Positions 18,412 to 24,997 of a stretch of 64,000 bases of DNA are shown piece by piece. The stretch is from contig JBELBV010000007.1 in the NCBI GenBank assembly GCA_042095135.1, forward strand, positions 6,465-70,464. The letters are read 5' to 3'. Position 1 is the first letter of the stretch. The number at the start of each line of letters is the position of its first letter. The position numbers and the translations under genes are program-made. The notes under the pieces were generated by a model. That model was given only the letters and a program-made list of their open reading frames with translations, searched no databases and was not told the origin of the DNA. The DNA is from UA16 sp042095135. GTDB taxonomy: Bacteria; Bacteroidota; Bacteroidia; Flavobacteriales_D; Sanyastnellaceae.

Positions 18412-18881
18412 TCACGCTATTGGCCATCGGTAAAACACAGTCCAGCTGGATCGCTGAGGGCACGCGAATTTACGTGGACCGCATGCGCCACTACGGCAAG
18501 TTTGCGTTCATCGAAACTCCCGATGCCAAGCTGAAGCAAAGCAAAAAGGACCCCGAAGCAGTCAAAGAAGCCGAGGCCACCATCCTCGACAAATTCATCG
18601 TCGGGGTGGACCACCTCATTCTCTTGGACGAAAAGGGGAAATCCATGGGGTCACTGGCGTTCTCGAAGCAACTTCAAAGCCTCCAGAACCGCGGGTTGCG
18701 CCATGTGATGTTTGTCATCGGCGGGGCATATGGATTTGCTCCGCGTATCCGCTCCAAGGCCCATGCGTTCATAAGCCTCGGCCCGATGACGTTTTCTCAC
18801 CAGATGATCCGGCCGTTTGCCGCGGAACAGATTTACCGTGCGCACACCATCCTCAAAGGCGAACCGTACCACCACGAATAA
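18405..18881 (+). CDS. rlmH: 23S rRNA (pseudouridine1915-N3)-methyltransferase RlmH
   Basis: RlmH (SPOUT fold) methylates pseudouridine 1915 in helix 69 of 23S rRNA on assembled ribosomes, using SAM. The 158-residue length is exactly that of the family. Visible motifs are MQITLLAIGKTQ at the N-terminus, LDEKGKSMGSLAFS, VIGGAYGF (SAM-binding knot) and the C-terminal LGPMTFSHQMIRPFAAEQIYRA. The start is GTG; it aligns with the usual MK(I/L)xLLAIGK N-terminus, so it is well supported even though the -7 element ends only 4 nt upstream. Confidence 0.96.
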   Translation: MQITLLAIGKTQSSWIAEGTRIYVDRMRHYGKFAFIETPDAKLKQSKKDPEAVKEAEATILDKFIVGVDHLILLDEKGKSMGSLAFSKQLQSLQNRGLRHVMFVIGGAYGFAPRIRSKAHAFISLGPMTFSHQMIRPFAAEQIYRAHTILKGEPYHHE

Positions 18882-18883
18882 AA

Positions 18884-18913
18884 AAAGGCCCGACCGGGAG
18901 CGGTCGAGCCTTT
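18884..18913. terminator. Bidirectional terminator between rlmH and atpC
   Basis: AAAGGCCCGACCG pairs with CGGTCGAGCCTTT around a 4-nt loop, a 13-bp stem with one mismatch. On the minus strand the stem is followed by a run of Ts, so it should stop atpDC transcription. On the plus strand the T-run is short. It lies just after the rlmH stop. Confidence 0.8.
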
Positions 18914-18932
18914 CGCATTTCATTTGTTCGGA

Positions 18933-19166
18933 TTACGCAGCGAGCACAGTCACCACGTTATTCAGCACCTCAACTGTTCCGCCTTTCACCGCGAAACGCT
19001 CTTCTTTCCCGCCCGTACGCACCAACACTTCGCCATTCTGCAACGTGGTAATCAAGGCCGCGTGGCGGTCCATGATGCCCATGCTGCCATCGGAACCGGG
19101 CAAGCCTACGTACTCAGCTTCTCCGCTGAACAAAGTGGCGTCGGGGGTGAGGATGTGTACCGTCAT
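18933..19166 (-). CDS. atpC: ATP synthase F1 subunit epsilon
   Basis: The 77-residue product is the short N-terminal-domain form of the epsilon subunit common in Bacteroidota. It has MTVHILTPDATLFSGEAEYVGLPGSDGSMGIMDRHAALI, the beta-sandwich that contacts gamma and the c-ring. The C-terminal helical hairpin of longer epsilon subunits is absent. It follows atpD by 13 nt. In this lineage atpDC is often separate from the remaining ATP synthase genes, and the others are not in this window. Confidence 0.94.
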   Translation of the reverse strand: MTVHILTPDATLFSGEAEYVGLPGSDGSMGIMDRHAALITTLQNGEVLVRTGGKEERFAVKGGTVEVLNNVVTVLAA

Positions 19167-19179
19167 GGTCCTCCTTTTA

Positions 19180-20676
19180 TCAGGCCTCTGCCATCATTTT
19201 CTCGCCGGCCTCAATCACCTCTTCGATGGTGCCTTTCAAGTTGAAGGCCGCCTCTGGTAAGTGATCCAATTCACCGCTCAAAATGCGCTTGAAGCCTTTG
19301 ATCGTGTCCTCGATGCTTACCAACGATCCTTTCAATCCTGTAAACTGCTCGGCAACGTGGAACGGCTGGGACAAGAAGCGGCTGATTCGACGTGCGCGGT
19401 AGACTGTCTGCTTGTCCTCTTCGGACAATTCGTCCATTCCGAGAATCGCAATGATGTCTTGCAATTCCTTGTAACGCTGCAAGGTCTCCTTCACATCTTG
19501 GGCGCACTTGTAGTGCTCTTCGCCTACCACTTCTGGGGTCAAAATTCGAGACGTCGAATCCAATGGATCCACCGCTGGGTAGATACCGAGAGAGGCAATC
19601 TTCCGCGACAGTACCGTGGTCGCATCCAAGTGGGCGAAGGTCGTAGCAGGTGCCGGATCTGTCAAGTCATCCGCAGGTACGTAAACAGCCTGTACCGATG
19701 TGATTGATCCGCGCTTGGTTGATGTGATGCGCTCTTGCATAGCACCCATTTCCGTGGCGAGGGTGGGCTGGTAGCCTACCGCCGATGGCATACGACCGAG
19801 CAGGGCCGATACCTCAGATCCTGCTTGCGTGAAGCGGAAAATGTTGTCGATGAAAAACAGGATGTCGCGGCCACCAGACTCCTCGTCGCCATCGCGGAAG
19901 TACTCCGCAACGGTCAAACCGGAAAGGGCAACACGTGCACGTGCACCGGGAGGCTCATTCATCTGACCGAACACCAAGGTCGCCTGGGATTGGACCAATT
20001 CGTTGGTGTCAACTTTGGTTAAGTCCCAGCCACCGGCTTCCATGCTCTCCTCAAATTCCTTACCATACTTGATAACGCCTGATTCGATCATCTCACGCAA
20101 CAAATCGTTCCCTTCACGAGTCCGCTCACCGACACCGGCGAAAACGGAAATGCCTTCGTAGCCCTTCGCGATGTTGTTGATCAGTTCCATGATCAATACC
20201 GTCTTGCCTACACCTGCACCGCCGAACAATCCAATCTTTCCACCTTTAGCGTAAGGCTCAATCAAATCGATGACCTTGATCCCTGTGAACAAAACTTCAG
20301 TGGCCGTGCTCAAGTCCTCAAACTTGGGAGCCTCTTGGTGAATCTCACGTCCGTTCGTTTTGTCTGTAGCACCGATGCCGTCAATGGCATCACCAACCAC
20401 GTTGAACAAGCGGCCCTTGATCTGCTCACCCGTCGGCATCGTGATGCCTCGGCCAGTGGCCGTCACCTTCATGCCTCGTGAGAGGCCCTCCGTAGAGTCC
20501 ATGGAGATGGTACGCACAGTGTCTTCACCAATGTGCTTCTGGGTTTCGAGGATCAGATCTCCTCCTTCTCGTTCAACGGTGAGGGCGTCCAAAATTTTGG
20601 GGAGGGCAACTCCCTGCGGAAAACTTACATCGACAACCGGTCCGATGACCTGGGCTATGGTTCCTTGTTGAGACAT
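19180..20676 (-). CDS. atpD: ATP synthase F1 subunit beta
   Basis: The 498-residue catalytic beta subunit of F1-ATPase shows the Walker A motif GLFGGAGVGKTVLIMELI, the Walker B region ILFFIDNIFRFTQAGSEVSALLGRMPSAVGYQPTLA (split here by context) and the YVPADDLTDPAPATTF segment. It starts MSQQGTIAQVIGPVVDV. A two-part promoter lies upstream with a 35-nt leader, unlike the divergent ribF. It forms an operon with atpC, ended by a strong hairpin. Regions resembling ORFs in other frames are shadows of this conserved gene. Confidence 0.97.
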   Translation of the reverse strand: MSQQGTIAQVIGPVVDVSFPQGVALPKILDALTVEREGGDLILETQKHIGEDTVRTISMDSTEGLSRGMKVTATGRGITMPTGEQIKGRLFNVVGDAIDGIGATDKTNGREIHQEAPKFEDLSTATEVLFTGIKVIDLIEPYAKGGKIGLFGGAGVGKTVLIMELINNIAKGYEGISVFAGVGERTREGNDLLREMIESGVIKYGKEFEESMEAGGWDLTKVDTNELVQSQATLVFGQMNEPPGARARVALSGLTVAEYFRDGDEESGGRDILFFIDNIFRFTQAGSEVSALLGRMPSAVGYQPTLATEMGAMQERITSTKRGSITSVQAVYVPADDLTDPAPATTFAHLDATTVLSRKIASLGIYPAVDPLDSTSRILTPEVVGEEHYKCAQDVKETLQRYKELQDIIAILGMDELSEEDKQTVYRARRISRFLSQPFHVAEQFTGLKGSLVSIEDTIKGFKRILSGELDHLPEAAFNLKGTIEEVIEAGEKMMAEA

Positions 20677-20711
20677 GTGCGAATGGGCGATTTAGCCAAT
20701 TAAATTCGGCG

Positions 20712-20743
20712 CAAAAGTACAAGGAAATCCGTGATATTACCAA
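20712..20743 (-). promoter_or_regulatory. atpD promoter: TTGG -33 and TACTTTTG -7
   Basis: On the minus strand TTGG (20743-20740) and TACTTTTG (20719-20712) are separated by 20 nt. The -7 matches TAnnTTTG perfectly. A 35-nt leader to the atpD ATG follows. Confidence 0.65.
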
Positions 20744-20745
20744 CC

Positions 20746-20753
20746 TATCTTTG
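20746..20753 (+). promoter_or_regulatory. ribF -7 element TATCTTTG
   Basis: TATCTTTG is a perfect TAnnTTTG match ending 5 nt before the GTG start of ribF, which predicts a leaderless or near-leaderless ribF transcript. It sits immediately beside the divergent atpD promoter; no clear -33 box is seen. Confidence 0.6.
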
Positions 20754-20758
20754 CAAAA

Positions 20759-21718
20759 GTGAAAGTCCATTTCAACGCACGCGATTTTTCTACGGAAGTC
20801 CCGGTGGTATTGACCATTGGAACCTTTGATGGAGTCCATGTAGGGCACCGTGCGGTGCTTGATTTGTTGAAAACTCGCGCGGCAGAATTGAAGGGCGAAT
20901 CCGTGCTCTTGACGTTCCACCCCCACCCCCGAACAGTCCTTCACCCCGAGCACCACCAATTGCAATTGCTCAACACCATCGAGGAACGGCAGGCATTGCT
21001 AGAACAAGCGGGGCTCGACCACCTGATCATTCACGCCTTTACGGAGGAACTCTCACGTATGACTCCGCTGGAATACGTGCGGGAGCTCTTTGCGGAGGGC
21101 ATTGGACCTTCCGTCGTCATCGTCGGGTACGATCACCGGTTTGGCCGCAACCGAGAGGGGTCATTCGAGAGTTTGACCAACTTGGGCAAGGTGTTCGGGT
21201 TTGACGTTGAAGAACTTCCCGCACACACCGTTGAAGACACCCGGGTCAGCTCCACCACAGTCAGGGAAGCAATCGCCGCCGGTGATGTGGCCCGCGCCCG
21301 CCAGTGGCTAGGTCATCCCTACCCCTTCACCGGACGCGTCGTTCGCGGCGAGCAATTGGGGCGCAAACTCGGCTTCCCCACTGCAAACCTCGAATGCGAA
21401 GAACCGCTGAAGCGCTTTCCCGGACGGGGGGTCTACGCCGTGTGGGCGCGCATCGCCGGGACGGGCGATTGGCAACCGGCCATGGTCAACATGGGCACCC
21501 GACCAACCGTGCAGGACGACGGCATCACCGAAACCCTGGAGGTGCACCTGCTTGAAGGGGGCCGTCGGTGTTACGACGAGACCATGGAGCTCAGGTTCAT
21601 GGCCCGCCTCCGGGATGAAATGACGTTTGAAGGCCTCAAAGCACTCCAAGACCAGTTGCAACAGGATGCCCAAAAGGCGCGTTCTATCTTAGCCACTGAG
21701 CCTCTTCCGGTGCCATGA
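20759..21718 (+). CDS. ribF: Bifunctional riboflavin kinase / FAD synthetase
   Basis: RibF phosphorylates riboflavin to FMN and adenylylates FMN to FAD. The 319-residue protein has the N-terminal nucleotidyltransferase motif TIGTFDGVHVGHRAVL, the VVIVGYDHRFGRNREGSFE segment and SSTTVREAIAAGDV. The C-terminal kinase motif is GEQLGRKLGFPTANLE, followed by GVYAVWARI and NMGTRPTV. The GTG start gives the expected short lead-in to TIGTFDGVH. The stop overlaps the LRR gene start (ATGA), beginning a four-gene cofactor operon. Confidence 0.96.
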   Translation: MKVHFNARDFSTEVPVVLTIGTFDGVHVGHRAVLDLLKTRAAELKGESVLLTFHPHPRTVLHPEHHQLQLLNTIEERQALLEQAGLDHLIIHAFTEELSRMTPLEYVRELFAEGIGPSVVIVGYDHRFGRNREGSFESLTNLGKVFGFDVEELPAHTVEDTRVSSTTVREAIAAGDVARARQWLGHPYPFTGRVVRGEQLGRKLGFPTANLECEEPLKRFPGRGVYAVWARIAGTGDWQPAMVNMGTRPTVQDDGITETLEVHLLEGGRRCYDETMELRFMARLRDEMTFEGLKALQDQLQQDAQKARSILATEPLPVP

Positions 21719-22332
21719 TTCGATCCTCGCTTTTTTCAGTACTGCTATTCGTCCTCTCCTTCTTGGGGCCGAATGCAGCTGCGCAATCGGTGGATTGGCA
21801 GGATGCGCCGGTTTACACGAGCATCGAAAGTGCCCAAGCGGCGCGAGCAGCAGGTCAGCCCGTGTACCGCATTGACCTGACCAAAAAACGCCTTCGCACC
21901 TTTCCAATCGCTTTGGCCGAATGGACCGAACTCCGGGAGGTGATTCTGGATCGAAACAAACTCACTCGTATCGATGAAGACCTGTCAGGTTGGGCATTCC
22001 TCGAGCGTTTTTCAGCAGTCTCCAATTCCCTTGAAGCATTTCCAGCTTCAGCGATGGCCTGGACAGCGTTGCGCGAATTGGATTTAGGCGACAACACCAT
22101 TGATTCCATTCCCCTGGACATCGACCAAATCGGAGGCCTGCGCACATTGAATTTGTGGTCCAATGTCATTGCCCATTACCCGGCCAGCCTGGGCGATTTG
22201 CCCCACCTCGAAACCCTTGACCTCCAGTACAACGACATGACGTTGGAGGAGCAAGAGCTGTTGAAGTCGTGGCTCCCACTTTCGGTTTCCGTAAACCTGT
22301 CGGCGCCGTGCCGGTGCGATTTCGATGAGTGA
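21715..22332 (+). CDS. Leucine-rich-repeat secreted protein
   Basis: The 205-residue protein has a signal peptide (residues 1-22, ending NAAAQS) and about five short leucine-rich repeats with the plant/bacterial-type pattern, for example LRELDLGDNTIDSIPLDI and LETLDLQYNDMTLEEQE. It ends with a CRCDFDE tail. LRRs generally mediate protein contacts; there is no catalytic domain, and it is probably periplasmic or surface-exposed. It sits between ribF and pnuC with 4- and 8-nt overlaps, an odd place for such a protein. Confidence 0.85.
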   Translation: MIRSSLFSVLLFVLSFLGPNAAAQSVDWQDAPVYTSIESAQAARAAGQPVYRIDLTKKRLRTFPIALAEWTELREVILDRNKLTRIDEDLSGWAFLERFSAVSNSLEAFPASAMAWTALRELDLGDNTIDSIPLDIDQIGGLRTLNLWSNVIAHYPASLGDLPHLETLDLQYNDMTLEEQELLKSWLPLSVSVNLSAPCRCDFDE

Positions 22333-22882
22333 TGCGCCTCACACGTGGCACCGGTGGGGTGAACCCCTGGCCGTTGCCCTGAACATTGCCTACACCCTCG
22401 GTTACCAAGCCGGAGAGGCTTGGGCATTCCCGGCTGGCGGCCTCGGTAGCGCCCTGTTTTTGGTGGTCTGTTGGCAACGGCAGCTGAAATTGGAGGCCTT
22501 CCTTTGGCTGTATTACATCGGCATGGCCGGGTACGGCGCGTGGGCGGTGCAGTCCGCTTGGCCAGACCCGCTTCCCACGGCTTCGCTGGAAGCGCATGCA
22601 CTATCGATTGGTCTGGGCCTGATTGCTTGGTGGGCGCTCAGTCGGTTTTTTCAAGGCAAAAGCTGGAGGCCCCGCCTCGATGCATTCACCACGGTCGGGA
22701 GTTTGGTCGCGACGTATTGGATGCTGCAATTCGTGCATGCCAATTGGCTCTACTGGATTGTCATCAATGCCGTTTCGGTGGTCCTCTACACAAGCCGAGG
22801 GCTCAAATGGGGCACCGGATTGTTCGTTCTCTACACCCTGCTCGCCCTTGAGGGGTGGTTCAATTTCATTCCGCAGCTGTGA
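22325..22882 (+). CDS. pnuC: Nicotinamide riboside transporter PnuC-like
   Basis: The 185-residue membrane protein has about seven hydrophobic segments and the PnuC C-terminal pattern HANWLYWIVINAVSVVLY. PnuC facilitates nicotinamide riboside uptake and depends on an intracellular kinase to trap the substrate. That kinase is encoded next, with its GTG start overlapping the pnuC stop (GTGA), which supports this substrate. Uptake of a related vitamin cannot be excluded. Confidence 0.88.
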   Translation: MSDAPHTWHRWGEPLAVALNIAYTLGYQAGEAWAFPAGGLGSALFLVVCWQRQLKLEAFLWLYYIGMAGYGAWAVQSAWPDPLPTASLEAHALSIGLGLIAWWALSRFFQGKSWRPRLDAFTTVGSLVATYWMLQFVHANWLYWIVINAVSVVLYTSRGLKWGTGLFVLYTLLALEGWFNFIPQL

Positions 22883-23427
22883 GCGCATCGGCCGTTATCC
22901 GCATCGCCATCACCGGTGTCGAATCCACGGGGAAGACGACCCTGACCGAAGCGTTGAGTGCACGTTTGGGCGGATTGGCTGTTCAGGAGTGTGCCCGGTA
23001 CGACGCCGAGGTCATTGCCGGGAGAGCGACCTTGGCGACCTTGGAACGGCTGGCTAAAGAGCAAGCAGAGGCCTGTGAGGCAGCGGTACACGAAGCGGCC
23101 GCGATAGGCGCGGCATGCGTGGTTTCCGATACGGATGCGCTGGTGCTGCAATTGTGGGGCGTACATGCCTTTGACCGAGCGCCCTCCGGGCTGCAACGGC
23201 TCGAAGCCTGGCCCGATTTGACCTTGCTCTGCGCACCGACGATTCCATGGGAGGCCGACCCACTCCGTTCAATGCCTCGCCTTGAAGATCGGATGGCCCT
23301 GCACGCGACCTACGCAGAGGCGGTTACCTCGTTGCCAGTGCATGCCATCATCGACGCGACAGCACACGAAAAAAGGCTCGACCAAGCGGTGCGAGCCTTT
23401 CAAAATTTTGTTGTCAACCGCGTTTAG
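22879..23427 (+). CDS. NadR-like AAA kinase, probable nicotinamide riboside kinase
   Basis: The 182-residue P-loop protein has Walker A GVESTGKTT (residues ~13-21) and the segment ECARYD, like the C-terminal ribosylnicotinamide kinase domain of NadR. It would phosphorylate nicotinamide riboside taken up by PnuC to NMN. The start is GTG at 22879, overlapping the pnuC stop; an upstream in-frame ATG lies inside pnuC and was rejected. The last ~55 nt contain a hairpin that looks like the terminator of the convergent tonB gene, and the stop overlaps the tonB stop by 4 nt. Confidence 0.85.
   Translation: MSASAVIRIAITGVESTGKTTLTEALSARLGGLAVQECARYDAEVIAGRATLATLERLAKEQAEACEAAVHEAAAIGAACVVSDTDALVLQLWGVHAFDRAPSGLQRLEAWPDLTLLCAPTIPWEADPLRSMPRLEDRMALHATYAEAVTSLPVHAIIDATAHEKRLDQAVRAFQNFVVNRV
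23369..23400 (-). terminator. Rho-independent terminator for tonB, embedded in the convergent kinase gene
   Basis: AAAGGCTCG (23372-23380) pairs perfectly with CGAGCCTTT (23392-23400), and an inner ACC/GGT pair extends the stem. On the minus strand it is followed by TTTTTT. It lies 24 nt past the tonB stop, inside the coding end of the NadR-like kinase. Confidence 0.75.
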
Positions 23428-24125
23428 CGGATGATGAACTTCACGGGGATGGTGTACTGAACACTTACCGCCTTGCCGCGCTGTTCGCCCGGTTCGAAGG
23501 TGGGCAAGCTCTCCACCACGCGAATCGCTTCGGCGTCCAGGCGGGAATCGACTTCACGCAACACACGTACGTCCTTCACCTTGCCGTCCTTACCGACGAC
23601 GAAGTAAACGAACACGGTGCCTTGAATCCCTGCATCCTTCGCAATCGGTGGGTACTTGGTGTTCTTGGAAACGTACCTGATGATTTCCAACTGCGTGCAC
23701 TGGTGGCGCTCATCTCCGCGCAGCTTTTTGCAGTCGCCCATCGCCGGCATGTTCTCAACGATCATAAACGGCACGTCATCTTCCTCGTCCTCGTAATCCT
23801 CGATGATTTCGATTTCGGTGTCCTCGTCCAGTTCGATGTCTTCGATTTCCAATTCCTCCTCAATCTCTTCCTCGTCGTCGACAATTTCAATCACCGTCGT
23901 CTGTTGGGGGGGCGGAGGTGGGGGTGGCGGCTGTACAATGTTCACCGGAATCTCTTCGTCTTCGAGGAGATCAGCTTCGAAGTCTAGGGCTCGCGTGATG
24001 GCCACATCGTAGGACGTCCACGCCAATGCACTGAGCAACAACGAAAGCGAGGCCACAAAGCCGATGGCTTTCCATGCGCCGCGCTTGTTTTCCAAGTTCG
24101 CTTCAGGAGTTTTTCTGCTGAGCAT
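23424..24125 (-). CDS. tonB: Energy transducer TonB
   Basis: TonB links the inner-membrane proton motive force to outer-membrane TonB-dependent receptors. The 233-residue protein has a cytoplasmic N-terminus, one transmembrane helix (VASLSLLLSALAW) and a periplasmic linker. The linker has a run of eight Pro and then a very acidic Glu/Asp/Ile stretch of ~45 residues. The C-terminal TonB domain contains YPPIAKDAGIQGTVFVYFVV, the VRVLREVD segment and LPTFEPGEQRGKAV. It has its own -7-like element and ends at a hairpin inside the convergent gene. A plausible client, a FecA-like receptor, is encoded at 49.4-51.6 kb. Confidence 0.93.
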   Translation of the reverse strand: MLSRKTPEANLENKRGAWKAIGFVASLSLLLSALAWTSYDVAITRALDFEADLLEDEEIPVNIVQPPPPPPPPQQTTVIEIVDDEEEIEEELEIEDIELDEDTEIEIIEDYEDEEDDVPFMIVENMPAMGDCKKLRGDERHQCTQLEIIRYVSKNTKYPPIAKDAGIQGTVFVYFVVGKDGKVKDVRVLREVDSRLDAEAIRVVESLPTFEPGEQRGKAVSVQYTIPVKFIIR

Positions 24126-24144
24126 GATTCGAGTAATTGGGCCT

Positions 24145-24152
24145 CGAAATTA
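24145..24152 (-). promoter_or_regulatory. Possible tonB -7 element TAATTTCG
   Basis: TAATTTCG on the minus strand differs from TAnnTTTG by one base and lies 19 nt before the tonB ATG, in the 77-nt gap after the VanZ-like gene. No good -33 box is seen, so the call is tentative. Confidence 0.4.
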
Positions 24153-24202
24153 CGTCAAGAAACGCATACCGAGGAAGTTTTATCGTGTTAACCTGAGGTC
24201 CG

Positions 24203-24610
24203 TCAGTTCCAGCAGCCATAGATGCCGCGAAAAGCCACCCGTCCAGCGAGTACACCCGCACCATCAGCTAGGATGTCACCCCAACTAGCTTCACGGCCAA
24301 CGAACCACACATCTTGTGCAAATTCCAGGCCAATTCCGTAAAAGAAGAGGGCCAATCCCGCGTACCATTTGTACTTGCGGATGGTTCCCGTTTTGCCCAA
24401 GGCGACAAAGACACTGGATGACAGCACTGCGAACATGACCAGGTGAATAGCTTTGTCCACATGCAATAAATCGAGCAGGGCTTCTTGCGGGAGGTCAGTG
24501 CCTGGGATGGCATGCAGACCAAAGATCAGTAGGGCCCACGTCAGCGGCATCACCAAGTGCCGAAGCTGAACCTCTCGGCTGATGCCGGTATCGTTGAGGT
24601 CGCCTCGCAT
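24203..24610 (-). CDS. VanZ-like membrane protein
   Basis: The 135-residue protein has four predicted transmembrane helices and the VanZ-like pattern of charged residues between them: DKAIHLVMFAVLSSSVF (D-K-x-x-H), GIGLEFAQ and the AS-GDILADGAG segment. The family's function is poorly known; VanZ itself is linked to glycopeptide tolerance. It sits 6 nt after gcvH in the sprA operon, an order recurrent in Flavobacteriales. Confidence 0.87.
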   Translation of the reverse strand: MRGDLNDTGISREVQLRHLVMPLTWALLIFGLHAIPGTDLPQEALLDLLHVDKAIHLVMFAVLSSSVFVALGKTGTIRKYKWYAGLALFFYGIGLEFAQDVWFVGREASWGDILADGAGVLAGRVAFRGIYGCWN

Positions 24611-24616
24611 AATCAG

Positions 24617-24994
24617 TTAGCCAATCAGTTCGGCGTACCCTTCGTAGGAGAGCAATGCCGCCACATTATCAGGGTTTTCGACGCGAATTTTGATGATCCA
24701 TCCTTCGCCGTACGGATCGCTGTTCACCGACTCCGGCGTATCCTCAAGCGCCTCGTTGAACTCAATCACTTCCCCAGCTACGGGAGCGAACATATCGCTG
24801 ACCGTCTTGACCGCTTCGATGGTGCCAAACACTTCATCCGCCGCGACCGACTCGTCGACGGTATCGACTTCAATGAATACGATGTCACCGAGTTCGCCTT
24901 GCGCGTAATCGGTAATTCCAATGGTGGCAACGTCACCCTCCAAGCGCACCCACTCGTGCTCCTTGGTGTAACGCAGATCGTTCGGAATGTTCAT
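24617..24994 (-). CDS. gcvH: Glycine cleavage system H protein
   Basis: The 125-residue lipoyl carrier of the glycine cleavage system shuttles the aminomethyl group between the P, T and L proteins. It shows KEHEWVRLEGDVATIGITDYAQ and the lipoylation site GTIEAVKTVSDM with the modified Lys63, followed by APVAGEVIEFN. The length is typical. It lies 3 nt downstream of sprA, a placement common in this phylum although the functions are unrelated. No other gcv genes are in the window. Confidence 0.96.
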   Translation of the reverse strand: MNIPNDLRYTKEHEWVRLEGDVATIGITDYAQGELGDIVFIEVDTVDESVAADEVFGTIEAVKTVSDMFAPVAGEVIEFNEALEDTPESVNSDPYGEGWIIKIRVENPDNVAALLSYEGYAELIG

Positions 24995-24997
24995 GTC

